A stretch of DNA of 64,000 nucleotides, from positions 1,488,001-1,552,000 of the forward strand of contig NZ_CP183303.1 in assembly GCF_048541585.1 (NCBI RefSeq). The letters are read 5' to 3'. Below, in pieces: positions 56,516 to 64,000 of this stretch (the first letter of the stretch is position 1; each line of letters starts with the position of its first letter). This DNA comes from Legionella_C sp048541585 (lineage in GTDB: Bacteria; Pseudomonadota; Gammaproteobacteria; Legionellales; Legionellaceae). The notes under the pieces are model-generated. The model saw only the letters and a program-made list of their open reading frames with translations, was not told the origin of the DNA and ran no database searches. Position numbers and translations under genes: made by a program.

Positions 56516-56857
56516 TTAAGAGCAAATTTGATCGAATTTCTTAGATTCAGTTGAATTTGATTGAAAGGATTTCGTAAGATTTCCTGGGGTAATTTGCGCT
56601 AATAATTCCGCTAAATCTGCCCAAGGTGAATATAAATAAGAGGGATAAATATAATCAGGCCCATTAAATTCATTAATTTTTTCTTTTAATTTTTTATCAT
56701 TCCAACCGAAATTTCCTACACACCAGCCACTAGTAAAATCAATATATTTTTTATTATTAACATCATAAATAACACTACCATCCGCTCGCGAAATTTCCGA
56801 ATCAAAAGCCTCGGTATTTCTGGCAAGAAATTTCTTGTCTTTCTCCTTGGTATTCAT
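56516..56857 (-). pseudogene. N-terminal fragment of a class III aminotransferase
   Basis: Only 113 residues. They read as the start of a PLP-dependent class III aminotransferase (GSVIYDVNNKKYIDFTSGWC, VGNFGW, PSYLYSPWADLAELLAQITP, GNLTKSF). The full protein should be about 430 residues and carry the PLP lysine. After KSFQSN the sequence leaves the family and stops, and no continuation can be found in the 150 bases beyond. The ATG at 56857 follows AAAGGAAT. It is a truncated gene at the edge of the proposed island. Confidence 0.7.
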
Positions 56858-57109
56858 AAATATTCCTTTTAATAAATGCTTGTTAATTACAATTGAGTTG
56901 CTCAAAAAGCTATGAAGGATGTATTTAATATTTATCAAAGATGGAAATAAATTTGTTGATTGCATCTAAACTTTTTTTAGATATCATATTGAATTAAGTT
57001 CTTTATTTTATTATTAGCTTATCTTCCCTGGTCTGCTTTCTATTATTCCACATCTTTTTCTATTTTTTCTTAGAAAAAGATCATTATTCTTAAAGTATAG
57101 ACCACTTTA

Positions 57110-57778
57110 TTATGCATATTCTTCTGAGCCTAAAGTCCAAATAAAGGATTGTATATCGATGTAATCGCGAGGTTTTAGTGCTTCCAAATCACTTTTCAAT
57201 AGTTTTGCAAAGTTCATTAAACTTTGATAGGTATGCCACGTGGGACGGGAAACATAGTCAAAATCATAATCATATTTTTCTGCCGCAACTTTCGTTACCA
57301 TTGGTTTTAAATATATAAAATGTTTAGGGTCTGCAATAAAACCAAATACGGTTACTAAAGGCCAAGTTAAAACCCGACTTTGCTTTCTGGGTAATAAAGC
57401 AAGGGTTTCTACAAAATTATTAAAACGTTCACTTTTCTTCCCATGACCATATATTAAATTATATAAACCTTCTGAAAATTGTTTTGACGCTGAGCGGGTT
57501 TTCAAAGCATCTCGTATAGCCATCTTTTCAAAAGAAAATAATAAATGAGTTTTACCTTCTATTGATAAAGCGGTTTCTGCAATTTCTTTATACTTTTTAT
57601 TTTCTAGTAAATGGGTAAATTGTTTTTTATTTAATAACTTTTGCCAAAGTAGATGTACATTCCATTTATAACCTCTTTCCCAAGAGATATATTTAGGATC
57701 TGCAAAGCCTGAAGGAAAAAAACTTAAAAATTTTTTACAAGCATTTTTTCTCACATCCTCTGTTTGTTTCGCACCCAT
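57110..57778 (-). CDS. Conserved hypothetical protein (single domain, about 222 residues)
   Basis: A soluble protein with a sequence style I have seen in many proteobacterial hypotheticals: FFPSGFADPKYISWERGYKW, LLFSFEKMAIRDAL, SRVLTWPLVTVFGFIADPKH and the end RDYIDIQSFIWTLGSEEY. That wording suggests an intact, conserved gene of unknown function. The ATG at 57778 (MGAKQTEDVRK) is chosen over the upstream ATG at 57820 because it matches the usual N-terminus. It is isolated on the minus strand between decayed genes. Confidence 0.65.
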   Translation of the reverse strand: MGAKQTEDVRKNACKKFLSFFPSGFADPKYISWERGYKWNVHLLWQKLLNKKQFTHLLENKKYKEIAETALSIEGKTHLLFSFEKMAIRDALKTRSASKQFSEGLYNLIYGHGKKSERFNNFVETLALLPRKQSRVLTWPLVTVFGFIADPKHFIYLKPMVTKVAAEKYDYDFDYVSRPTWHTYQSLMNFAKLLKSDLEALKPRDYIDIQSFIWTLGSEEYA

Positions 57779-58050
57779 TTGGAATCTACTATTAAATGGC
57801 CATATTTTGATTATAGTCAAACAATTTTATATGTACGGATTAGAAGCCCTTCAAAAAGTATGCAATTTTTTAAGCAATATGCCGTAACTAAACAACCTAT
57901 TCACAGGATTGTAATCCAATTAATAGCTATTTTAACAAGGACATGCCTACATACGGGTTAGGTTAAGGTCATTATTAAAGGAGCTATTTTTTAAATAAGT
58001 GCAAAATATCATTGGAATTTTCTCTAAATTAAGTAATTGATTTTTCTATC

Positions 58051-58303
58051 TCATTTTTTTGAATATAATTTGCAGCTTTTGACTGCGGATATGACTTTAG
58101 ATTGCTCTATATTCACTGCAGTTTTAAGAGACATAGCAGGTTTTTGTTTTCGAAGCTCTGCATAAAACTCCCGCTTTTTTTGCACAATGTGCTTTTTATA
58201 TCCCTCAGTATCAATAAAAGGATTAGCACCCTTGTTCAATCGGGTAAGCAAAACATAACTAAATAGCGTAGAAGCTAATGATAAGACAAAAATTTTTTTT
58301 CAT
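58051..58303 (-). pseudogene. Remnant of a secreted metallo-beta-lactamase-like gene (large internal deletion)
   Basis: From 58251 downward the frame reads LLTRLNKGANPFIDTEGYKK and KKREFYAELRKQKPA, close to the C-terminal tail of subclass B3 metallo-beta-lactamase-like proteins (NPFIDPxGY). Just upstream, in the same frame, comes FVLSLASTLFSYV, a signal-peptide-like stretch. It connects to ATG at 58303 only if one A is removed from an A8 run at 58292-58299. The start and end of a gene of about 290 residues therefore seem joined, with the metal-binding core lost and a frameshift added. Confidence 0.45.
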
Positions 58304-58582
58304 TTAAATTCTAGAGAAAATTACATTCACATTCGATAGGTTGCTCTAACTCTTAGAGACTTGATCATAAAACACAAGTTGCTTTGCTATTTTTATTTCG
58401 ATCTATTTAATTATTACGATCTTACTTATCTCACTTTTATGTATTTTGTTGAGTATTACTTCGCATTAATATAAGAATAGTTCTAAGTACGCTCTTTTTA
58501 TGATTAATTATAAGTCATATAGCTCTTTTTTTTCAATTTCTTCATATATAATGACTTTTTAATAGAGCCAATCCATACTAAT

Positions 58583-59539
58583 ATGGTGAGCAAGATGGAA
58601 AAAAAATTTAAATTCCTTGGTCAGTTACCGAAAGAAATGGGGGTTGAAACGGTACCCGATTTACCTACTCCTGACTTGATAAGACTGTCTATGATATCAA
58701 AGGGACATAGGACTTTTTTTAGACCCTTGTTGGAACAACGTCAACTGTTACAAAAATTCATCCATCATGTCGTGCGTGGCGAGCATGAGGCGGTTAAAGT
58801 CATGTTAGAAAAAGACATCAATTTACTGGTTAAGAGGGATATTGTTACAGATTGCTCCGGTCGTACGTTTGAGTCTATTAGTGGTTTTGAATACGCACTG
58901 TGGGCACTTGACAAACATATGTGGGCAATGATGCTTAAGTGCATCCCTGAAAATGAAGAAGGCAGAAAGGTATTCGCAAAATTGATGGCTCTTTACAACA
59001 AAGTGAACACCTGTGGTGTCACTTATAAGCTTAATGGGAAAACAGTCACTGAACAGCATTTTGATTTCAATAATACCATCATCAAAGCGCTACAAACGCA
59101 AGTAGATTCCCTAACCGCGCTAGGAGCTAAAAATTGGGAGGCCATTGATAAGCAGTGGCGAGAAGAGGTTGGTGGGGCACAAAAATTGCTGCCTATGCAT
59201 GTTGTTGATGAGTACTGTTCTGATGAGCTTTTTTTTCCGGTACCTCAGTTTAATTCACAGCCAAATTCATCAAAACAATTTTTTAATGGGGCTACTGACA
59301 AGGCTGAAAACTGGTTTAGTGTTGATTCAAAGTTGGCTGTCGATTTTGGAATATATAAAGGTTGGATCGGAGCGGCCGCTGCGGCCGTAAAAGGGCTGCG
59401 GGACCTGGAGGGGGGGCGTTGTGATTTAGCTGCCATAACCGCATTATGTAAAGTAAGAACTCAAGATTTTATTGATCTCAAATCGCAACTTGAAGACCAA
59501 ATAATTGCTGATAATCAACTCCAAGTTTATCAGATGTAA
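58583..59539 (+). CDS. F-box-like / ankyrin-like protein (candidate effector)
   Basis: A 318-residue protein. Residues about 12-50 (LGQLPKEMGVETVPDLPTPD then LIRLSMISKGHRTFF) follow the F-box pattern LPxE...L...DLxRLSxVSKxxR. Residues about 58-125 look like ankyrin-type helices (HHVVRGEHEAVKVMLEKDIN, FEYALWALDKHMWAMMLKC). The F-box-plus-ankyrin order is that of Legionella AnkB-type ubiquitin-ligase adaptors, and the wording resembles an effector family seen in that genus. The rest of the protein is unassigned. The gene looks more GC-rich than its neighbours, especially 59360-59420, suggesting transfer. Confidence 0.65.
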   Translation: MVSKMEKKFKFLGQLPKEMGVETVPDLPTPDLIRLSMISKGHRTFFRPLLEQRQLLQKFIHHVVRGEHEAVKVMLEKDINLLVKRDIVTDCSGRTFESISGFEYALWALDKHMWAMMLKCIPENEEGRKVFAKLMALYNKVNTCGVTYKLNGKTVTEQHFDFNNTIIKALQTQVDSLTALGAKNWEAIDKQWREEVGGAQKLLPMHVVDEYCSDELFFPVPQFNSQPNSSKQFFNGATDKAENWFSVDSKLAVDFGIYKGWIGAAAAAVKGLRDLEGGRCDLAAITALCKVRTQDFIDLKSQLEDQIIADNQLQVYQM

Positions 59540-59608
59540 CCGATTTTTTTTTTATGTTAATGAAGAAGACCGGTGGCATATGTCACTACGAATGCGTCAT
59601 CCAGCAAG

Positions 59609-59692
59609 CGTAGCCCGGATGAAGTGAAACGAAATCCGGGATGCTCAAAGCCCAATATCCTGGATTACGGCTGCGCCTACATCCAGGCTACG
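59609..59692 (+). repeat. 84-bp palindromic-ended repeat, copy A
   Basis: Begins CGTAGCCCGGATGAAGTGAA and ends CATCCAGGCTACG; the ends are imperfect inverted repeats (AGCGTAGCCxGGATG). It is identical base for base to copy B at 61464-61547, in the same orientation. It is GC-richer than its surroundings and resembles widespread REP/MITE-like GTAGCCCGGATG elements. Open frames crossing it are artefacts. Confidence 0.9.
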
Positions 59693-59741
59693 CTAGCTAT
59701 AAAATACTACCATGAAACACCAGCTATTACCCCGGGCGAGA

Positions 59742-59880
59742 AAAATTGGCAGAATGTGGCGTTTTAAAAAGTCTAATGATATCACCGTAGGTTTTCATAA
59801 AAAAATAAAATTAATACAAAGAAAAGCTTATGGCTTTCGTAATTTCGAAAATTATAGAACTCGTGTTAGAGTGCTTTAGT
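59742..59880 (+). pseudogene. C-terminal remnant of an ISL3-family transposase
   Basis: In one frame up to the TAG at 59878-59880 the sequence reads RMWRFKKSNDITVGFHKKIK and then AYGFRNFENYRTRVRVL. This is the standard C-terminus of ISL3 (IS204/IS1001-like) transposases (NGITEGFHxKxK, RAYGFRNFENYRLRV). Everything upstream is lost, replaced by repeat copy A. Downstream, GAGTGCCCCGTAAATGAGAA followed by AGCACCC (to about 59920) may be the right terminal inverted repeat. The 100 bases from there to the next gene show nothing else. Confidence 0.75.
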
Positions 59881-59981
59881 GTTGAATAGCGAGTGCCCCG
59901 TAAATGAGAAAGCACCCAAAAATTACGCTAATGCCATAACTTGTTCTGTAAATATCTAAATAATTAATTAAGGATGATTAA

Positions 59982-61307
59982 ATGAAAAAGCTTTTAACCA
60001 ATATAGGGATATTACCGGGTTTATTGTTTTGTAACACAATTTATGCAAATCCTATTGGTTTATTGTTTGATGTAACCTCAAGTAATACGATATTAAATAT
60101 TAAAACCGTCATACCTAATCATAATTATCCTCAAGCAGGTATAAGGATTACCACGCCAGGCTACATACTAAAAAATGCTGGGACTGAGTGCATACCCTAT
60201 GTGAATGGTTATTGCCTGTTTTCAGTTAATGATAAAATGCCAACTAGGATATCGATTGATGGCCCAACAGGAATAATGAATATTACGCTGTGCTTAAATG
60301 GCCCTGGGCCCTTATCTTGTCAAAACTATAATAATATATCTATTACTAGAACACCTGAACCGCCACCACCGCCACCACCGCCACCACCGCCACCACCGCC
60401 ACCACCACCTCCGCCTCCGGTAGCTCGATATTTATATGTGGCGAGTCCTTATGGATCCCCAACAAATTCGGTTTTCGTTTGTACACTTAGCCCATCCGAT
60501 GGAACAATATTATCCTGTACAAATGCAGGTGGAAGTCCAAATCTTGATGGTTCTAATCCACAGGGTATTGCTCTTAATAACACCGGTACTCAAGCCTATA
60601 TTACTAATGGAAATGGCACTTCTGATGTTTATCAATGCACTATTAATTCAATAGATGGTACATTTAATAGTTGTGCATTACCTCTTGCAATTAGTACAAC
60701 AAATGGCTACCAAAATGGTTATGGTATGGTGGCTGTCAATCAACAAAATACGATAGCTTATTTAGTGAATAATATAAATTCATCTCCAGAGGTCGTATCT
60801 TGTAATATCACAGCAGGCAATATTGATTCTAATTGTTTTGATGCAGGAGCTAGTAACATAACAAATTCTGGTGAAGGAATTGCGCTTAATAGGGCAGGCA
60901 CTGTTGCATATATTGCGGATTATAGTTCAGGGTTGTTTGTTTGTAGTGTAAATGGTCTTTCCGTGGAGACTTCTTGCAATCTTATTAATACTGTAGGCGC
61001 TATTACAATTCAAGGACCTGCAGATGTTGCATTAAATCCTTCAGAAAGTTTAGTTTATGTTGCTGATTATTCTAGCAACACTATTTATGCTTGTAATACT
61101 AATTTTACAAGCTGTTTTGTAGCAAATCAAAGTATTCCTCAACCTGCAGGAATTACTATTAATGCGACCAATACTACTGCTTATGTTACCAATTTTGGAA
61201 ACAGAGTTTACTACTGTCCTATACTCTCAGATGGCACTTTTCCAACTTGCACCTCGATTTCACCAGTTGGTCTTAGTGGAGCAGTTGGAATGGCTTTAGG
61301 TTATTAA
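59982..61307 (+). CDS. Secreted beta-propeller protein with a 20-proline linker
   Basis: A 441-residue protein. A signal peptide (MKKLLTNIGILPGLLFCNTIYA) is followed by an N-terminal beta domain with paired Cys (about 25-125), then a polyproline linker of 20 prolines. The C-terminal half is a YncE-like beta-propeller of about 45-residue blades, for example GIALNRAGTVAYIADYSSGL, VALNPSESLVYVADYSSNT and ITINATNTTAYVTNFGN. Most blades carry two cysteines. Such proteins are exported and may mediate binding; the ligand is unknown. The gene is bracketed by two identical 84-bp repeats. Confidence 0.75.
   Translation: MKKLLTNIGILPGLLFCNTIYANPIGLLFDVTSSNTILNIKTVIPNHNYPQAGIRITTPGYILKNAGTECIPYVNGYCLFSVNDKMPTRISIDGPTGIMNITLCLNGPGPLSCQNYNNISITRTPEPPPPPPPPPPPPPPPPPPPPVARYLYVASPYGSPTNSVFVCTLSPSDGTILSCTNAGGSPNLDGSNPQGIALNNTGTQAYITNGNGTSDVYQCTINSIDGTFNSCALPLAISTTNGYQNGYGMVAVNQQNTIAYLVNNINSSPEVVSCNITAGNIDSNCFDAGASNITNSGEGIALNRAGTVAYIADYSSGLFVCSVNGLSVETSCNLINTVGAITIQGPADVALNPSESLVYVADYSSNTIYACNTNFTSCFVANQSIPQPAGITINATNTTAYVTNFGNRVYYCPILSDGTFPTCTSISPVGLSGAVGMALGY
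60360..60419 (+). repeat. Polyproline-encoding microsatellite (20 codons)
   Basis: Exactly 60 bases of CCN codons, mostly alternating CCG, CCA, CCA units of 9 bases, encode 20 consecutive prolines within the beta-propeller gene. The array is in frame and could change length by slippage in multiples of three without breaking the gene. It is coding, not CRISPR. Confidence 0.9.
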
Positions 61308-61463
61308 GTATTGGGGATCTTTCTTATTTAAGGGATACCTTAATCAAGTTAGACTAAATAACTCATTGATTTAGCTATTGAAATGGAGATTAAGGTACCC
61401 AAGAGTAATGCAAGTAAACCGTGGTGTCCTTATCGAGCCATAGGTAACACAATATACCGCAAC

Positions 61464-61547
61464 CGTAGCCCGGATGAAGTGAAACGAAATCCGGGATGCT
61501 CAAAGCCCAATATCCTGGATTACGGCTGCGCCTACATCCAGGCTACG
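61464..61547 (+). repeat. 84-bp palindromic-ended repeat, copy B
   Basis: Identical to copy A at 59609-59692, same orientation, 1.86 kb away. It lies at the 3' end of a minus-strand gene for a gamma-glutamylcyclotransferase-like protein and supplies that frame's last codons and stop, so it appears to have inserted into the gene. Confidence 0.9.
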
Positions 61548-61847
61548 ATAGCGCTTACAAACCACTCCATTAAAAGAGGAGCTTCCATCTTCTTGAACAG
61601 ATAAAAAGGTTGCATTTAAGCCAGGTAAATTTTCATGACTGGACCAGCTTCTTTTATACCCACTAATTAAGACTGGTAGGCTCTCTTCTGCCAAGGGAAC
61701 TGTTCGCTTTTTTGATTGCTCGTCAATAAGACTACCAAATCCAATTATGTATTGTGGTAACAAAGGGTTTATATCTGGATAACAATTAAAAGCAGAAGAT
61801 AAAGAAGGAACAAAATACATCACGGAAAGAAATATAAGTTTTTTCAT
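61500..61847 (-). pseudogene. Truncated secreted gamma-glutamylcyclotransferase-like gene
   Basis: A signal peptide (MKKLIFLSVMYFVPSLSSA) leads into a GGCT-fold start: QYIIGFGSLIDEQSKKRTVP with the glycine loop, then ISGYKRSWSS and ATFLSVQEDGSSSFNGVVCK. At that point the frame enters repeat copy B and ends after about 17 repeat-encoded residues, total 115. The family needs roughly 150-200 residues, with a catalytic Glu after the break. The continuation is not recognisable beyond the repeat. Confidence 0.7.
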
Positions 61848-62033
61848 AAATATGTCTTATTTATTTCAATATTATAGATCTTAATTTTGTATCTTTTAAT
61901 TAAATTGCAGAAGCTTAGGATTTGCTTAAATATCGGTTTTAAAAGAGCACAAAATATTTAAGTCAAAAATAGATAGCCCTACTGATTACTTTACATAACG
62001 AGGAAAGCTATCTTTTAAAATCTGTTAATGAAA

Positions 62034-62957
62034 TTAACTAAAGTCAAAGGTATTTCCATCAAAGTTGAATGACGTACCAATATTGGTAAAAACATTTGCC
62101 CCACTAGTAGAAAAAAATGTAGCTGTAGGTTGTGCTTTTTTCACATTTGGACCTTTAGTACCACCTACTTGGTTAATTCCGCCTGCATTTGTTACAGAGC
62201 CTAAGGCGTCACCGGTAATTATATTATTGCCTCCCATGTTGGAAACTTTTCCATTAGCAGCAACATTACCTCGAACAATATTATTACCACCCATATTGCT
62301 TAATTTTCCGTATACATTTCCATTAACAGTAATATTACCACCCATATTTTTTACTGTTCCATATACATTGCCAGTAATAACAATATTTTCAGATTCACCA
62401 GAAATTTTTTCGTGTTCCTGAATATCACGATTATAAACTTGATCAGGAACGGGTGGCTTAGAAAACATGGTAAAGCCATTATTAAATACGAATGTATCGC
62501 TGCCAGTGGTATAGGTGTATGATTGAGGGCGAGATTGAGATTGCTGAGAATTAAATGATGGGTCGTCGTTATTCGTGCTTCTGTAATGCTGAGAACCTTG
62601 AGAAGAAAAATTTGAGCTTTGAGTAGATTTTTTGGGGCCTTGTTTGAGCCTATAATTTTGCGTTTTTACTGGATCAGATAAAGTGTCATAAGCATTACCA
62701 ACAAGCTTAAATAATTCTTCAGCTGAACTCTTATAAACTTGATTAGCTGTTTTGTCTGGATGAAATCTTAAGGCAATTTGCTTGTAATTAACTTTTAAGT
62801 TAGTTTTATCGGTTTCATTCATTGATTCAGAAACGCCCATTATTTCATAATAAGTTGCTTCAGAATATTCTTTTAATGCTTTTTCAAGAAATTTTGTCTT
62901 TCCTTTTTCGCTGTAATCATCCCATTCTTCTTTAAGTTTATCTAATAAAGATTTCAT
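62034..62957 (-). CDS. J-domain protein with bactofilin-like beta-helix repeats
   Basis: A 307-residue protein. Residues about 35-105 form a J domain (TYYEIMGVSESMNETDKTNL, HPD at 66-68 in ALRFHPDKT, AYDTLSDPVKTQNY) that should stimulate an Hsp70. A Ser/Gln-rich linker follows (110-150). Residues about 190-265 hold repeated units such as ITGNVYGTVKNMGG, VNGNVYGKLSNMGG and VRGNVAANGKVSNMGG, the pattern of a bactofilin-type beta helix. No zinc finger or DnaJ C-terminal domain exists. The start at 62957 follows GAGG; a TTG at 62960 precedes it. It may act on host or bacterial Hsp70; untested. Confidence 0.75.
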   Translation of the reverse strand: MKSLLDKLKEEWDDYSEKGKTKFLEKALKEYSEATYYEIMGVSESMNETDKTNLKVNYKQIALRFHPDKTANQVYKSSAEELFKLVGNAYDTLSDPVKTQNYRLKQGPKKSTQSSNFSSQGSQHYRSTNNDDPSFNSQQSQSRPQSYTYTTGSDTFVFNNGFTMFSKPPVPDQVYNRDIQEHEKISGESENIVITGNVYGTVKNMGGNITVNGNVYGKLSNMGGNNIVRGNVAANGKVSNMGGNNIITGDALGSVTNAGGINQVGGTKGPNVKKAQPTATFFSTSGANVFTNIGTSFNFDGNTFDFS

Positions 62958-62960
62958 CAA

Positions 62961-63297
62961 TACACCTCAATTTTTATATGGATTTAATTCTACTTAAAAG
63001 AAATAGACTTGTCTTATGCTTTCCTAACTTAATATCTCAACAAATAATATTAAATTAAATGGACTATCTGTCTAAGCTCGCGCGTAATTATGCACTAATT
63101 TTAAGAAAATAGAATGATTAGTAAGAAATTATTAGAAAGTTTTATAAGACCCGATTAATTGATATCCTAATTTGAGGAAGACCCGGCAAGCCATAAATTT
63201 ATCTATTCGTTTATAGCTATACATACAATTTGCACCCTATATTGCACCCTGTAAAATATACTTTGTTAAACATTTATTAGCTATTGTATTGATTTAA
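62961..63297. other. Intergenic region next to tRNA-Arg with direct repeats
   Basis: No gene is visible. A short direct repeat TTGCACCCT occurs twice at about 63228-63250, close to the tRNA 3' end, in the position where integrase arm-type sites often lie. The last bases (TTGATTTAA) together with the tRNA end form the sequence that recurs at 56373. There is no integrase gene in the window. Confidence 0.4.
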
Positions 63298-63374
63298 TGG
63301 CGTCCCGGAGAGGATTCGAACCTCCGACCTGCCCCTTAGGAGGGGGCTGCGCTATCCAGCTGTGCCACCGGGAC
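63298..63374 (-). tRNA. tRNA-Arg (anticodon CCU)
   Basis: A 77-base cloverleaf reads on the minus strand. The acceptor GTCCCGG pairs with CCGGGAC, and the 3' CCA is encoded (63298-63300). The D arm is GCACAGCTGGATAGCGC. The anticodon stem GCCCC/GGGGC encloses the loop CTCCTAA, with anticodon CCT at positions 34-36. The T arm contains GGTTCGAATCC. It decodes AGG. Its 3' end faces the accessory region 56-63 kb, making it a natural integration site. Confidence 0.95.
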
Positions 63375-63446
63375 TTAAGTTCAGTATTTTGCAGGAAAAT
63401 GGTTTTACTATCCAGTACTATTTTAGCTAAGGTAAAACTTTCATTA

Positions 63447-64000
63447 TTACTTATTAAAGGGGTAATTTTCGCCATCCCAATTAATAAAATTAGTCATATC
63501 AGTATAAAAACATAATTTAGGCGATTCTAAGGTAAATTTTTTGCCATACAGTTTGTATAATTTTTCTAAACGTTCAGTAATTTGCTCTTGTAATATACTT
63601 TTAAGTTCAAAAGTCGGATTTTTATAAAAATAAGCTAGAGTAATATGGAAGGGTTTATATATCTTAAAAGATAAATTGAATTGCTCCGCAATTTTATTAA
63701 TCAATTCACTTTGATTATTGGGTAGATTGACTGATAAGTATACGGTATCTGTGATATTTAATTTTTCAAAGGTAATTTCCGGTAAAAATGAATTTTCATT
63801 AAGGTAGTTGGCTAACTCCTGAAAATATAATTTTTGCCTAGTTAAAAATTCACGCCAATCGGATTGGCCATATTGGGCTTTATTAATTACTCTTATCGCT
63901 GTCATATGATAGCTTTCCCAAGGTAGAGGAGTGTAACATTTTTGTTCTAACTCTATTTGTGTGACAAGATGATAGAGGTCTGACCAAAACTGAGCCTCTC
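63447..64000 (-). CDS. 2H phosphoesterase-like protein (DUF1868-like), 5' partial
   Basis: The frame is open to the right edge of the window, so the N-terminus is missing; an internal ATG at 63905 is unlikely to be the start. The two HxT motifs of the 2H phosphoesterase (LigT) superfamily are visible. The first is WESYHMTAI, just upstream of that ATG; the second is YKPFHITLAYFYK. The end (SPKLCFYTDMTNFINWDG) resembles DUF1868 proteins. It would hydrolyse or ligate cyclic or 2'-5' phosphodiester substrates; the actual substrate is unknown. Confidence 0.65.
   Translation of the reverse strand, partial: EAQFWSDLYHLVTQIELEQKCYTPLPWESYHMTAIRVINKAQYGQSDWREFLTRQKLYFQELANYLNENSFLPEITFEKLNITDTVYLSVNLPNNQSELINKIAEQFNLSFKIYKPFHITLAYFYKNPTFELKSILQEQITERLEKLYKLYGKKFTLESPKLCFYTDMTNFINWDGENYPFNK

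Noticed and set aside
59573..59767. 64-codon frame sharing a peptide with the frame at 61383-61604
   Set aside because: The shared peptide is simply the translation of the identical 84-bp repeat in both places, not a conserved small protein.
60360..60419. Short regular repeats that could suggest a CRISPR array
   Set aside because: The 9-base periodicity is an in-frame polyproline stretch without spacers. No CRISPR array or cas gene is seen in the window.
62065..62421. 118-codon plus-strand frame with regular Pro/Leu-rich segments
   Set aside because: Antisense image of the repetitive beta-helix part of the J-domain gene; the regularity is inherited from the repeats.

Overview
The window is AT-rich gammaproteobacterial DNA and most resembles a member of the genus Legionella or a close relative. 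The main evidence is the gene order zwf-pgl-edd-glk-eda-sugar transporter with a convergent secreted glucoamylase, which matches the Entner-Doudoroff locus I know from Legionella pneumophila. Further support comes from an LspC-like type II secretion protein, and from genes with eukaryote-like domains (SH2, F-box-like, ankyrin, J-domain) of the sort exported by Dot/Icm systems. All identifications come from reading motifs; no database search was run.

Layout. 0-1.7 kb: end of a YbjQ-like protein and a membrane protein. 1.8-12.0 kb: purine biosynthesis block purL-purM-purQ-purC, then a 146-bp tandem repeat, then purF-purD-purN-purE. PurQ carries what look like two PurS domains, and purE has an in-frame amber codon. 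12-15 kb: a cysteine-protease-like/ankyrin protein between clusters of hairpin repeats. 15-17 kb: secreted papain-like protease and a glycine-rich stress protein. 17.2-26.0 kb: glucose catabolism (zwf, pgl, edd, glk, eda, sugar porter, glucoamylase). These would release glucose from polymers, import and phosphorylate it, and degrade it to pyruvate and glyceraldehyde 3-phosphate.

26-47 kb: mostly household and accessory genes. They include two SDR oxidoreductases, a protein with 25-residue tandem repeats, a cytokinin-dehydrogenase-like flavoprotein facing an O-methyltransferase, gspC, a cation exchanger, MFS transporters, an RpiB-like isomerase, mutY, asmA-like, an HtrA-like protease, pyrE, csp and hemF. 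A 162-bp MITE-like element with TA flanks lies upstream of the isomerase. 46.8-52.5 kb: a lone FlgD-like protein, a DUF2130 protein, a coiled-coil protein and a PHA synthase.

52.5-63.4 kb: the accessory end. A minus-strand cluster encodes an SH2-domain protein and two large unknown proteins that share a C-terminal module. It is followed by a stretch of decayed genes (aminotransferase, beta-lactamase-like, ISL3 transposase and gamma-glutamylcyclotransferase-like remnants), an F-box/ankyrin-like protein, a polyproline beta-propeller protein bracketed by two identical 84-bp repeats, and a J-domain protein with bactofilin-like repeats. The stretch ends at tRNA-Arg(CCU). A degenerate copy of the tRNA 3' end about 6.9 kb away suggests an old island. 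The window closes inside a 2H phosphoesterase gene.
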